Below, one piece after another: positions 49,338 through 58,065 of a DNA stretch of 64,000 nucleotides. The DNA lies in assembly GCA_036407035.1 (NCBI GenBank), contig DASXAA010000079.1, forward strand, positions 34,134-98,133, given 5' to 3'. The DNA comes from JACVRW01 sp036407035 (GTDB lineage Bacteria > Actinomycetota > Thermoleophilia > Solirubrobacterales > Thermoleophilaceae). The notes beneath the pieces were generated by a model. The model was not told the origin of the DNA. It ran no database searches and saw nothing but the letters and a program-made list of their open reading frames with translations. The translations under genes were made by a program, and so were the position numbers. The stretch's first letter is position 1. Every line of letters begins with the position of its first letter.

Positions 49338-49362
49338 TATTGATCGATCTATCACTTGTCAA
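49338..49362 (-). promoter_or_regulatory. tetR promoter with embedded operator
   Basis: On the minus strand a perfect -35 TTGACA (49357-49362) stands 17 bases before the -10-like TAACCT (49334-49339). The operator (49338-49358, TATTGA...CTATCA...TTG on the plus strand) fills the spacer. Repressor bound here would block RNA polymerase. Confidence 0.7.
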
Positions 49363-49391
49363 GGCCGGAGCAAGCCGGCCGCGCCGCCCGC

Positions 49392-50027
49392 CTACCCGCG
49401 CACGCTTCCGTTCCCGCGCGCCCGCTCGGCCACCAGCTCCGCGCGGTCGATCCGCTTCAGCGTCGCCGCGAACAGGTCCACCAGCTCTTCGAGGCGGCCG
49501 CGCTCGGAGCGCAGCTCGAGCAGGCGTTGCTTCGCGTCCAGGGCGACGTCCAGCGTCGCAGCCATCCCGTACGCGTCGAGCGCCTGCAGGTCGGCCGGCT
49601 CCGGCCGCTCGTCGGTCACACGCTCGACCAGGTCGGCGTAGCGCTCACGGGCGGGCCCGCCCTCCGTCGGCTCCTCGGAGTCGTCCTCGAGCAGCTCGAT
49701 GTCGCCGGCGGGATAGGGCAGGTCCTCGATCCGGCGCAGCAACCGGAAGGGCGACGCGCCCTCCACGAGGATGTTCATGCGGCCGTCGTCGAAGCGCTCG
49801 ATCACCCGCGCAATGCGCGCCGAGCAGCCCACCTCCCGCAGGCCGCCGTCGGCGAGCCACAGGATGCCGAACTCACGTTCCTGCTCGAGGCATTCGCCGA
49901 TCATGAGCTTGTAGCGCTCCTCGAAGATGTGGAGCGGCACGAGCTCCTGCGGGAGCAGCACGAGGCCGAGCGGGAACAGCGGGAAGCGTTCGAGCGTGTC
50001 CGGCACCAGCGCGAAGGCTAGTCGCAT
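49392..50027 (-). CDS. Lon-type substrate-binding (LON N-terminal) domain protein
   Basis: A 211-residue protein with the LON substrate-binding domain but no protease or ATPase part. FPLFPLGLVLLPQELVPLHIFEERYK near residues 15-40 and FDDGRMNILVEGASPFRLL are diagnostic. The C-terminal 60 residues are helical. Stand-alone proteins of this type are common in actinobacteria; they may recognise unfolded proteins but are not characterised. ATG 50027 is chosen because the upstream extension has no family match. Confidence 0.87.
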   Translation of the reverse strand: MRLAFALVPDTLERFPLFPLGLVLLPQELVPLHIFEERYKLMIGECLEQEREFGILWLADGGLREVGCSARIARVIERFDDGRMNILVEGASPFRLLRRIEDLPYPAGDIELLEDDSEEPTEGGPARERYADLVERVTDERPEPADLQALDAYGMAATLDVALDAKQRLLELRSERGRLEELVDLFAATLKRIDRAELVAERARGNGSVRG

Positions 50028-50104
50028 CGGAGCACGCGGGCCCGAGCGTCCAACCCCCGTGTGCACGACTCAAGCACGGCCCCAGGGTGGTCGATAGGCG
50101 CAAC

Positions 50105-50434
50105 ATGTCGACCGAAGTGAGCAACGGCTTCCCTGAGGCCGTCCTCGAGAACAGCATCGTGCTCGAGCTCACCCTGGCCGAGGCCGAGGCCGTAAAGACC
50201 TGGCTCCTCAAGCCGTCCGCGGACGGCAGCGCCGCCATCGACGACGAGAACGCGAAGTCGGTGATGGTGAAGCTCGGCTCCAAGCTGGACTTCATCCAGG
50301 GCGTTGCGCGCGTACGCGAGGAGCTGGAGCTCGCAGGCTTCCCCACGGACCAGTTGAGCGACGAGCAGGTGGCCGACCTGGGCCGGCGCATCGCCGAGTC
50401 CGGGGTGCGGCGGTACTCGGGAACCCAGGCATAG
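50105..50434 (+). CDS. Small conserved hypothetical protein
   Basis: A 109-residue soluble protein of unknown function. It is acidic and mostly helical (LELTLAEAEAVKTWLLKP, then LDFIQGVARVREELELAGF). ATG 50105 is preferred. It is divergent from the LON-domain gene across 77 bases and precedes the membrane-protein gene on the same strand. I see no motif that suggests a role. Confidence 0.6.
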   Translation: MSTEVSNGFPEAVLENSIVLELTLAEAEAVKTWLLKPSADGSAAIDDENAKSVMVKLGSKLDFIQGVARVREELELAGFPTDQLSDEQVADLGRRIAESGVRRYSGTQA

Positions 50435-50471
50435 CCCATCCATAGCGTCGAGCGCCCGCTACGGTCGCCTG

Positions 50472-51746
50472 ATGGCGACCGCGGGCTCTCACGCGTCTTC
50501 GGGCTCCCGCGTGGCGGAGGGTCCGGGCGCCGCGACCCCGTCGGGCCCCGCCCACGTGGCCGTGGTCTCGTTCCTGGCCGCTCGCGCAGCGCCTACGGGC
50601 GGCTTCTGGATCTCGCTCGCGGGCGGCGTCGCGCTCGCGCGCGTGGCCGAACGGCGCGGGGCGCGGCAGGGCTTCGGCGCGAGCCTCGCCGCGGTGCTCG
50701 AGACCGTCGCGATCATCGGCCCGGCCCGCTTCGGCGTACCGTTCACGCAGGCGGTCAGCGCGCCGATGCTGGGCCGGCTGACCGCGCGCTCGGTGAGCGC
50801 GCCGTGGCAGGTGCTCGCCTGCGCCGCCGTGCGGCTGCTCCACAACACCGCCACCACCGCGTTCTTCATCTGGGTGATCGCCGGCGGGCTCGACGCATAC
50901 GCCGGCACCTACGATGCCATCGGCCGCCGGATCGGCATCGACATCGGGACGGCCGACGCACTGGTCCTGACCGCGGTCAGCCTCCTGGCATGGGCCGCGT
51001 TCGCAAGCGTGGTGCAGGTGCTCGTGTACCTGCGCGGGCTGCGCGGGTGGGGGGCGGAAGCGCCCGCGCCGGGGACAGCGGAGGCGCCCCCGCCGGGGGC
51101 GGAGCCCGCCGCCGCCCCCACCCTCGGCCGCTTCGACCCCCGCGCGGTCGCCCTCGCCGCCGCGATCGCCTTCGCGCTGCTCCTCTCCGGCACGAGCTGG
51201 CTTCTGCTCGCGATCGCGTCCGCCTGGCTGGCCGGCGCCTGGCTCCTCTCACGCCCCGACCGCGGCCCGCTCGCCACCGGGCTCGTCCTCGCCGCCCTGC
51301 TCGCCGGCGGCGCCTTCGTGTTCGGCCTCGGCGGCGGGCTCGGGCTCGACGTGGCGCTGCGGCGCGCGCTGCGCGCCGCGCTCCTTGTGCTCGTCGCGAC
51401 CTGGCTCCGCGCCGCCGCTCGCGCCGAGGGGCTGCGCGAGGTCTCCCGGCGGGCGCTCGGCCGGTTCCGCCGCGTGCCGTCGGTGCCGGAGGCGGTCGAG
51501 GTGCTCGACACGCTCTCCTCCGAGGGCCGGCTCATGCGCGCCGGCCGCTCCCTCACGGCGGCGCTCCGCGACGTCCGCAGGCGGCCGCTGCCGGTGCTCG
51601 ACGCGGTGCTCGGCTGGGTCGCCAGGGAGGCGGGCGCCTTTCGCGCCGAGCCGCCCGGCAAACCGCCGCGGCTCGCGCTCCACGCGGCCGACGTCGCGAT
51701 GGTCGTGCTGGCCGCCGCCCCCGCGCTGGCGCTGGCGGCCGGCTAA
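50472..51746 (+). CDS. Hypothetical polytopic membrane protein
   Basis: A 424-residue protein with about eight predicted membrane helices. The first half has helices near residues 35-55, 70-90, 110-140 and 160-180, followed by a Pro/Ala linker (APAPGTAEAPPPGAEPAA). The second half has helices near 215-235, 240-260 and 270-310, then a basic region and a C-terminal hydrophobic segment. I do not recognise it. The opposite-strand methyltransferase overlaps its end by 4 bases. Confidence 0.6.
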   Translation: MATAGSHASSGSRVAEGPGAATPSGPAHVAVVSFLAARAAPTGGFWISLAGGVALARVAERRGARQGFGASLAAVLETVAIIGPARFGVPFTQAVSAPMLGRLTARSVSAPWQVLACAAVRLLHNTATTAFFIWVIAGGLDAYAGTYDAIGRRIGIDIGTADALVLTAVSLLAWAAFASVVQVLVYLRGLRGWGAEAPAPGTAEAPPPGAEPAAAPTLGRFDPRAVALAAAIAFALLLSGTSWLLLAIASAWLAGAWLLSRPDRGPLATGLVLAALLAGGAFVFGLGGGLGLDVALRRALRAALLVLVATWLRAAARAEGLREVSRRALGRFRRVPSVPEAVEVLDTLSSEGRLMRAGRSLTAALRDVRRRPLPVLDAVLGWVAREAGAFRAEPPGKPPRLALHAADVAMVVLAAAPALALAAG

Positions 51747-52642
51747 GCCGGCGCCCGGGCCGCTATCAGCAGGTTGTAGAAGATCGCCGCCGGCAGCCGC
51801 GGCTCCAGTAGCGAGCGGTCGAGCGCCTGGAGCGCCAGGTAGCCGCGGTACGCGTACTGGCGCCAGGCCCACGGGACGTCGTCGGGGTCGGCGGTCGCCT
51901 CGAGCGACCGGTTCGCCCAGCCGAAGAGGCTGGCCGCCAGCTCCTCGCCCCGCACCCGCACCGACTCGAACCCGGCCGCCCGCGCGTGGCCGCCGAGGTC
52001 GGCGGGGGTGAACGCGTGCACGTCCACCAAGCGCTCCAGCTCGTCCTCCTCGCTCGCCGAGCCGGCGCCGTTCGCGCGCGGGCCCGCGCCCATCAGCGCC
52101 CGCCAGACCGGAGCGACGAAGGCGGCGCTCCGCTTCGGCAGCTCCGCCAGGCGGTCGCCGTAATAGGAGGGCTCGCCGCAGAAGGCCACCCAGCCGCCGG
52201 GGCGCAGCACGCGCCGGAACTCGCGGAACGCCGCGTCCAGGTCCAGCAGGTGGTGGAGCACCGCGTGGCCGAACACGAGGTCGAAGGAGTCGTCCTCGAA
52301 GGGGAGCGAAGACGCGTCGCAGCAGGCGGTCGTCACAGGGAGCTCGAGCCGCTCGGCCGAGCGCGCCAGCGTCTCCAGCATGCCGGGCGAGATGTCGGTC
52401 GCCACCGCCTCGTCGATCACGCCCGCGAGCATCAGGTTGAGCGTGAAGTAGCCCGTGCCCGCGCCCACCTCGAGCGCCCGGCCGAACCGCTCCGGCTCGC
52501 GCCCGAGCGCCTTGCGGAGCTTCCCGAGCACCTGGCCGCGGCCGACCTCGCCGTAGTTGATGCCCCACTTGTCGTCGTAGTGCGACGCCGCGAGGTCGTG
52601 GTAGCGGACGTTCGCCTCGCGGATGCGGTCGGGGGCGTGCAC
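51743..52642 (-). CDS. Class I SAM-dependent methyltransferase
   Basis: A 299-residue methyltransferase. ALEVGAGTGYFTLNL near residues 56-70 is motif I, VATDISPGMLETL the acidic loop, and FDLVFGHAVLHHLLDLDAAFREFRRVL then RPGGWVAFCGEPS the later motifs. The C-terminal 110 residues form a separate cap-like region ending with AWRQYAYRGYLALQ. The substrate is unknown. GTG 52642 starts it 52 bases from the divergent methyltransferase that heads the glucan/stressosome operon. Confidence 0.85.
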   Translation of the reverse strand: MHAPDRIREANVRYHDLAASHYDDKWGINYGEVGRGQVLGKLRKALGREPERFGRALEVGAGTGYFTLNLMLAGVIDEAVATDISPGMLETLARSAERLELPVTTACCDASSLPFEDDSFDLVFGHAVLHHLLDLDAAFREFRRVLRPGGWVAFCGEPSYYGDRLAELPKRSAAFVAPVWRALMGAGPRANGAGSASEEDELERLVDVHAFTPADLGGHARAAGFESVRVRGEELAASLFGWANRSLEATADPDDVPWAWRQYAYRGYLALQALDRSLLEPRLPAAIFYNLLIAARAPA

Positions 52643-52694
52643 GGGCCGGGAAGGCTACGTGACGGGACCGGCGCGGGCCTAGACTCCCCCGCCC

Positions 52695-53450
52695 GTGATC
52701 GACGTCGTGCAGCAGAACCAGCCCGACGGCGTGCCGCCGCTCGAGCTGACCGGCGAGCGCACGCTGCCGGACGTGCCCGCCGAGAACTACTGGTTCAGGC
52801 GCCACCTGGTCGTGTACGAGTGGATCGCCGAGCGCGTGGGGGGGATGGAGGTCGTGGACATGGCCTGCGGGGAGGGCTACGGCTCGGCCGTCCTCGCGAC
52901 CACGGCCAGGAGGGTCACGGGCATCGACGCCAACCCGGACGCCTACGAGCACGCCCGGGCCCGCTACACACGCCCGGGCGTGGAGTTCAAGCGCGACATG
53001 GTCGAGCTGTACGACCAACCCTGCGACGCGGTCGTGTTCCTCCAGACGATCGAGCACGTGCAGGACCCGCCCGGCGTGCTGCGCCACTTCAAGGAGATGC
53101 TGAGGGACGGCGGCACGGCCTACGTGTCGACGCCCAACGTGCTCACGCTCGCGCCGCCGGGGGCGGAGCGCTCCGGCAACCCGTGGCACGTCCGCGAGTA
53201 CAGGGTGGACGAGTTCGAGGCCGTCTGCCGCGAGGTGTTCGACGGCGTGGAGCTGTACGGCCTCTTCCACGCCGGCAAGCTGCGCGCCCACGAGCTGGCG
53301 CTGCGGGCCGGGTGGGACCGCGTGCACGCCGCGCTCGGGATCACCAAGCCCTTCTACGACCGCTTCACCCCGGCGATCTCGGCGCGCGACTTCACACTCA
53401 GGCGGAGCGGGCTCGAGCGGGCGCTCGACTTCCTCGCCGTGCTCAGGTGA
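52695..53450 (+). CDS. Rv3030-like SAM-dependent methyltransferase
   Basis: A 251-residue methyltransferase. ELTGERTLPDVPAENYWFRRHL at about 17-38, then VVDMACGEGYGSAVLA and FLQTIEHVQDPPGVLRHF, match the Rv3030 type, which in mycobacteria sits beside the GH57 gene Rv3031 in the methylglucose lipopolysaccharide cluster. Here the GH57 gene follows one gene later, supporting a polysaccharide role. GTG 52695 is the start. It is first of an 11-gene series; its stop overlaps the next start as GTGA. Confidence 0.82.
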   Translation: MIDVVQQNQPDGVPPLELTGERTLPDVPAENYWFRRHLVVYEWIAERVGGMEVVDMACGEGYGSAVLATTARRVTGIDANPDAYEHARARYTRPGVEFKRDMVELYDQPCDAVVFLQTIEHVQDPPGVLRHFKEMLRDGGTAYVSTPNVLTLAPPGAERSGNPWHVREYRVDEFEAVCREVFDGVELYGLFHAGKLRAHELALRAGWDRVHAALGITKPFYDRFTPAISARDFTLRRSGLERALDFLAVLR

Positions 53451-54253
53451 GGCCGCCCCCGGACCCGCCGGAGCTCCCCGAGGCAGCCCGCCCGCGCTGG
53501 CCCGCGTGGTACGCGCCGGTGGCGCTGGTGGCGGCCTTCGGCGCGGTGTCGGTCCTGGTCGCGCCGTTCCTGCCGGTGCTGCTGATCTCCGGCCTCTCGG
53601 ACACGGCGGCCGCGGTCGCCCTCCTGATCCTGCTGCTCGTGCAGGACAGCGTGCTGGTCGGCACGGCGCTCCTCTTCGCGCTCGGCGGCCGGCGGCTCCT
53701 GCGACCCTGGCACTTCGGCATCCGCGCCACACGCCTCTGGCCGACGGTCGGCTGGGCGGCGCTGGCCATCGCCCTGATGCTCGGGTTCGAGCTCGCGTGG
53801 ATCGCCCTGCTCGGCGTGGACGAGGGCAACGTCGATGACCTCGAGCACACGGGCGCGGTCGCCGAGACGGCCGTCGCGCTGGCCGTGATCGTGGTCGCGC
53901 CCGTCACCGAGGAGTTCTTCTTCCGCGCCTTCTTCTACCGCGCGCTGCGCACACGGCTGGCGGTGTGGTCCGGCGCGCTGATCGACGGCCTCATCTTCGG
54001 CGCGCTCCACTTCGACGGCGTCGACTCGCTGCCGGTCCTCCCGGTCATCGCGGTCTTCGGCGTGGGACAGTGCCTTGTCTACGAGCGCACCGGCTCCCTC
54101 TTCGCGGTGATCGCGATCCACGCCTGCTTCAACACCTTCGCGACCGTCGGCGTCGCACCCGTGCCCGCCCTGGTGGTGGGCGCCCTCGTGGTGCTCGGCT
54201 GCCTGCTCCTGCCCCGGCTCGCCGGTCGCCGGCCGTCCCCGGTGGCGGCATGA
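53447..54253 (+). CDS. CPBP family intramembrane glutamic protease-like protein
   Basis: A 268-residue polytopic membrane protein of the CPBP/Abi family. VTEEFFFRAFFY carries the EExxxR motif, IFGALHF the FxxxH motif, and AIHACFN the last HxxxN/D motif, so the intramembrane glutamate active site is complete. About seven helices are seen. Proteins of this family include CAAX-type proteases and regulators; its target is unknown. It lies between the methyltransferase and GH57 genes with 4-base overlaps on both sides. Confidence 0.88.
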   Translation: MRPPPDPPELPEAARPRWPAWYAPVALVAAFGAVSVLVAPFLPVLLISGLSDTAAAVALLILLLVQDSVLVGTALLFALGGRRLLRPWHFGIRATRLWPTVGWAALAIALMLGFELAWIALLGVDEGNVDDLEHTGAVAETAVALAVIVVAPVTEEFFFRAFFYRALRTRLAVWSGALIDGLIFGALHFDGVDSLPVLPVIAVFGVGQCLVYERTGSLFAVIAIHACFNTFATVGVAPVPALVVGALVVLGCLLLPRLAGRRPSPVAA

Positions 54254-55677
54254 GCGCGCGGCCCGGCGCGCTCGCGCTCGTCCTCCACTCGCACATGCCG
54301 TACGTGGAGGGCTTCGACACCTGGCCCTTCGGCGAGGAGTGGCTGTGGGAGGCGGTCGCGTGCGTGTACCTGCCGCTGCTCGAGGTGCTGGACGGCGCGC
54401 CGCTCACGCTCGGCCTCACGCCGGTGCTGTGCGATCAGCTGGAGGCGATGCCGGACGGCGCCGGCGAGCGGTGCATGCGCTTCCTGCGGGAGATGCGAAG
54501 GACCGTGCACGAGCTGGACTCGGCGGCCCTCGACGAACAGGGGGAGCAACGGCTCGCCGCCGAGCTGCGCCGCGCCGCGGCCGACTACGAGTCGGCCGCC
54601 GGCGAGCTCGAGCGCCGCTCGCTCGACGTGCTGAACGCCTTTGCCGCACTCGAGCGCGTGGAGCTCTGGACCTCGGCGGCCACTCACGCGCTCCTGCCGC
54701 TGATGGCGACGACCGCCGGCCTGCGGCTCCAGCTCGCCACCGGCATCGCCTCCCACACCCGCCGCTTCGGCGCCTGGGGCGGCGGGCTGTGGCTGCCGGA
54801 GTGCGCCTACGCGCCCGGGCTCGAGCACGACCTCGCCGACGACGGCGTGCGCGCGTTCTGCGTCGACCAGACCGCGGCCTGGGGGCTGGGCGCCCCGGAG
54901 CACCTGCGCCCCGTCCAGACCGAGGCGGGACCGGTGGCGGTGCCGATCGACTGGCAAACCGTGGAGCTCGTCTGGCACTCGGAGAACGGCTACCCCGCCG
55001 ACGGCCGCTACCGCAACTACCACCAGCGGACCGTCCACGACCTCCGCCCCTGGGACAACGCCGGCCGCCCCTACGACCGCGACGCCGCGCTGGCGGCGGC
55101 GCGCGAGCACGCGCGGCACTTCGTCTCGCGCGCGCGAGAGCGCGTGGCGGACGGCGGCCTCTTGTGCTGCGCGGTCGACACCGAGCTGCTCGGCCACTGG
55201 TGGTACGAGGGGCCCGCCTGGCTGGCGGCCGTGCTGAGGGAGGCGCGCGACCAGGGCCTCGAGATGGTCACGGTCTCCGAGGGGCTCGAGCAGGTCGAGG
55301 CGGCCCCGGCGCCGCTCCAGGCCTCGACCTGGGGCACCGGCAAGGACCTCTCGACCTGGGACTCGCCGCCGGTCGCCGAGATCGCCTTCGCGGCGCGCAG
55401 CGCCGAGCTGCGGACGGTCGCCGCGGCCGCCCTCCACCCGCGCCCGCGCGAGGCGCTCGCCCGCGCGGCGCGCGAGCTGCTCGCCCTCCAGTCGAGCGAC
55501 TGGGCCTTCCTCGTCACGCGCGGCCTCGCGGCCGACTACGGCTGGAAGCGGTCCCGCTCCCACGACGCGGGCAACCTCGAGGCGCTGCGCGCGCTCTCCG
55601 GCGAGGGCCCCGCGCCGGAGCCGGGTCTGCGGAGCCTTGCGCCGGACCTCCACCTCGCGTCGCTGACGACGCCGTGA
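54250..55677 (+). CDS. GH57 1,4-alpha-glucan branching enzyme-like protein (Rv3031 type)
   Basis: A 475-residue family-57 glycoside hydrolase that likely makes alpha-1,6 branches in a 1,4-glucan. LVLHSHMPYVEG at the start is the GH57 motif 1. The nucleophile E184 lies in LWLPECAYAPG and the acid/base D310 in CAVDTELLGHWWYEG. The last 100 residues form a helical DUF1957-type C-terminus (SSDWAFLVTRG, then RSHDAGNLEAL). Mycobacterial Rv3031 acts in methylglucose lipopolysaccharide synthesis. The gene is coupled to its neighbours by ATGA and GTGA overlaps. Confidence 0.88.
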   Translation: MSARPGALALVLHSHMPYVEGFDTWPFGEEWLWEAVACVYLPLLEVLDGAPLTLGLTPVLCDQLEAMPDGAGERCMRFLREMRRTVHELDSAALDEQGEQRLAAELRRAAADYESAAGELERRSLDVLNAFAALERVELWTSAATHALLPLMATTAGLRLQLATGIASHTRRFGAWGGGLWLPECAYAPGLEHDLADDGVRAFCVDQTAAWGLGAPEHLRPVQTEAGPVAVPIDWQTVELVWHSENGYPADGRYRNYHQRTVHDLRPWDNAGRPYDRDAALAAAREHARHFVSRARERVADGGLLCCAVDTELLGHWWYEGPAWLAAVLREARDQGLEMVTVSEGLEQVEAAPAPLQASTWGTGKDLSTWDSPPVAEIAFAARSAELRTVAAAALHPRPREALARAARELLALQSSDWAFLVTRGLAADYGWKRSRSHDAGNLEALRALSGEGPAPEPGLRSLAPDLHLASLTTP

Positions 55678-56657
55678 CCGAGGTGCGGGTGGACATCCGC
55701 TCGGAGGCCGACGTCGTGACCGCGTGCCAGGAGGGCCGCGCGCTCGCCGAGCGGCTCGGCTTCTCTGGCTCGGCGCTCGTGCAGGTGGTCACGGCGATCT
55801 CGGAGGTGGCCGGGAACATCTGGCGCCACGCCGGCCGCGGAGAGGTGCTGGTCGCGCCCGCCGGCGAGCCGCCCGGCGCCGGGATCGCGATCCGGGCGCG
55901 CGACGACGGCCCCGGGATCCCCGACGTGGAGGCCGCCATGGGCGACGGCTTCTCGACGGACGGCGGCATGGGGCTCGGCCTGCCCGGCGCGCGGCGGCTC
56001 GTGGACGAGTTCAGCATCGCCTCCGAGGCGGGGCGGGGCACGACCGTGACGATGGTGCGCTGGCGCGCCGCGCCCGGCGGCGAGCCGGCGCCGCTCGTGG
56101 AGCTCGGCTGCGAGCCCGGCGCCGGCCGCGCCGTCGCCGCCCCGTTCGCGGGCGGGATCCTGCTCGCGGCCGTGGCGGGCGCGGCGCCGGGGGCCGACGG
56201 CGAGCGCGCCGCGGAGGCGGCCGCCGGGCTGCTCGAGCGCCGCGCTGCGGGCTCGCCGATCGCGCTGCTCGAGGAGTGCCACGCCGCGCTCGCGGGCACG
56301 CGCGGGGCCGCGATCGCGCTCGCGTCGCTCCACGAGCTCGACGCGACGCTCACGTGGCTCGCGGTCGGCACGGCCCCGCCGCTGCTCCTGAGGTCCGGCG
56401 CGCGGCGCGACTTCGCCGTGCGGCTCGCCCCGGCGCTCCGCGGCTCGGTCGGCGCGTCGCTGCCGCCCCTACAGGCCGCGACGCTGCCGGTCATGCGCGG
56501 CGACGTGGCGATCCTCGCCGCCGGCCCGATCGACCTGTCACGCGATCCGGCCGCGCTCGGCGGGCGGCCCGCGGCGGCGCTCGCCGCGGAGCTGTCCGGC
56601 GGGTCGCCGGTCGTGGTTGCCCGCCTGCTGCGAGGGGTGCGCGAGCGGCGCGCGTGA
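55674..56657 (+). CDS. RsbT-like kinase fused to an inactive RsbX-like phosphatase
   Basis: A 327-residue fusion. Residues 1-131 are RsbT-like: N box ISEVAGNIWRHA, G1 DDGPGI (77-82) and G2 GGMGLGLPGARR (98-108), so ATP binding looks intact. Residues 140-327 align with the PP2C-like RsbX protein at 58461 (LVELG, GGILLAAVAG, GTRGAAIALAS, MRGDVAILAAG), but the metal-binding aspartates are gone: GD becomes GR, DGLGHG becomes AGAAPG, STDG becomes AAGP, and NDDAL becomes GGSPV. I read it as a pseudo-phosphatase. Start GTG 55674 overlaps the GH57 stop. Confidence 0.85.
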   Translation: MTEVRVDIRSEADVVTACQEGRALAERLGFSGSALVQVVTAISEVAGNIWRHAGRGEVLVAPAGEPPGAGIAIRARDDGPGIPDVEAAMGDGFSTDGGMGLGLPGARRLVDEFSIASEAGRGTTVTMVRWRAAPGGEPAPLVELGCEPGAGRAVAAPFAGGILLAAVAGAAPGADGERAAEAAAGLLERRAAGSPIALLEECHAALAGTRGAAIALASLHELDATLTWLAVGTAPPLLLRSGARRDFAVRLAPALRGSVGASLPPLQAATLPVMRGDVAILAAGPIDLSRDPAALGGRPAAALAAELSGGSPVVVARLLRGVRERRA

Positions 56658-56709
56658 CGACGGTCCACCATGTAGGGTCAGAGCGGGACAGCAAAGGGGG
56701 AGAACGGGT

Positions 56710-57672
56710 ATGGCACGAAAGACCGAGGACTCCTCGGGGAAGGGCAAGCGCGCCGCAAAGTCACCCGCGAGGACCACCCGCGCCGCGGCGCGCCGGGCGG
56801 TCGACGCGCAGGCGGGCGACGGCAGTGCGGTCCTGCTGAGGGAGCTCGTCGGCCACCTGCGCCAGAACCGGAGCCAGCTGCGCGAGGAGTGGGCGCGCCG
56901 GATCACGGACGCCCAGCTCCTGACGGCGATGAGCCCCGAGGAGATCTTCTCCGAGGCCACCTCGGTCTACGACAACTACGTCGAGGTGCTGGAGACCGGA
57001 AGCGTCGAGGCGCTCCAGGACTACGCCCGCAACCTGTCCGAGCGGATCATCCCCAGGGGCGTGGAGACCGACGAGGTGCTCGGCATCGTGCTCCTCCTGC
57101 GCGACGTGCTCGCCCGCTCGCTGTTCGAGAAGTACCAGGCCGACTTCGACCTGCTCAACCGCGTGCTCGACGCCTACGAGCCGGCCGCCAACCGGATCGC
57201 CAACACCGTGGGCGTGAGCTTCGTGCAGGAGCGCGAGCGCATCATCCGCCAGCAGCAGGAGGCGATCCGCGAGCTCTCCACGCCCGTGCTCCAGGTGCGT
57301 GAGCGGCTGCTCATCCTCCCGATCATCGGCGTGCTCGACTCCCAGCGCGCGCGGCAGGTCACCGAGCAGCTGCTGCGCGGCATCCGGTCGAACCGCGCCA
57401 AGGTGGTCGTGATGGACATCACCGGCGTCCCGACCGTCGATTCGACGGTCGCCAACCACCTCGTCCAGACCGTGGAGGCGTCCCGGCTGATGGGCGCCAG
57501 CGTGATCATCACGGGCCTCTCCTCGGAGATCGCCCAGACGCTCGTGACGATCGGCGTGGACCTCAGCAAGATGACGGCGGTCGGCGACCTCCAGGGCGGG
57601 ATCGAGCAGGCGGAGCGCCTGCTCGGATACGAGGTCACGAAGGGAGAGGAAGAGGCGGCGGAGATTCGCTAG
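56710..57672 (+). CDS. rsbR: Stressosome scaffold protein RsbR
   Basis: RsbR-type protein, 320 aa. Residues 1-35 are a Lys/Ala/Arg-rich tail (KRAAKSPARTTRAAARRA), an unusual addition. The N-terminal helical sensory domain covers about 45-175 (Rsbr_N-like, not a PAS or LOV domain). The STAS domain covers about 190-305, with S245/T246 in DITGVPTVDSTVANHL at the first phosphorylation site and S271/S272 in ITGLSSEIAQTL near the second. The strong GGGGGAG before ATG 56710 after a 52-base gap marks a fresh translation start within the operon. Confidence 0.92.
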   Translation: MARKTEDSSGKGKRAAKSPARTTRAAARRAVDAQAGDGSAVLLRELVGHLRQNRSQLREEWARRITDAQLLTAMSPEEIFSEATSVYDNYVEVLETGSVEALQDYARNLSERIIPRGVETDEVLGIVLLLRDVLARSLFEKYQADFDLLNRVLDAYEPAANRIANTVGVSFVQERERIIRQQQEAIRELSTPVLQVRERLLILPIIGVLDSQRARQVTEQLLRGIRSNRAKVVVMDITGVPTVDSTVANHLVQTVEASRLMGASVIITGLSSEIAQTLVTIGVDLSKMTAVGDLQGGIEQAERLLGYEVTKGEEEAAEIR

Positions 57673-57687
57673 CGCCGCGCCGGGCTC

Positions 57688-58065
57688 GTGGCAGTTCCCA
57701 TTCTCAAGCAGGGCGGTTACCTGATCGCCTCCATCCAGACCGCGCTCAGCGACACGGACGTGTTGCAGCTGCGGGACGACCTGTTGGATCGCGCCGGCTC
57801 TCTGCGCTCGCGGGGAATCATCGTCGACGTCACCGCGCTCGACGTGATGGACTCCTTCGCCTCGCGCTCGCTGAGAGCCATCGCCCACATGGCGCGGCTG
57901 CGCGGAGCGCAGACGGTGCTCGTGGGCATCCAGCCCGAGGTGGCGTTCGCGATGGTCCAACTGGGGCTGAACCTCGAGGGCGTCCACACGGCGCTCGACC
58001 TGGAAGAGGGCCTCGCCTTCCTCGACCAGATAACGGCGAAGGAGTCGGGCGAGAGTGGCGACTGA
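57688..58065 (+). CDS. rsbS: Stressosome protein RsbS
   Basis: A 125-residue single STAS-domain protein, the second scaffold component of the stressosome. S56 in ALDVMDSFASRSL matches the serine phosphorylated by RsbT. The N-terminus VPILKQGGYLIASIQTAL is typical. The protein would hold RsbT in the complex until stress. GTG 57688 is 15 bases after rsbR; its end overlaps rsbT by 11 bases. Confidence 0.93.
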   Translation: MAVPILKQGGYLIASIQTALSDTDVLQLRDDLLDRAGSLRSRGIIVDVTALDVMDSFASRSLRAIAHMARLRGAQTVLVGIQPEVAFAMVQLGLNLEGVHTALDLEEGLAFLDQITAKESGESGD

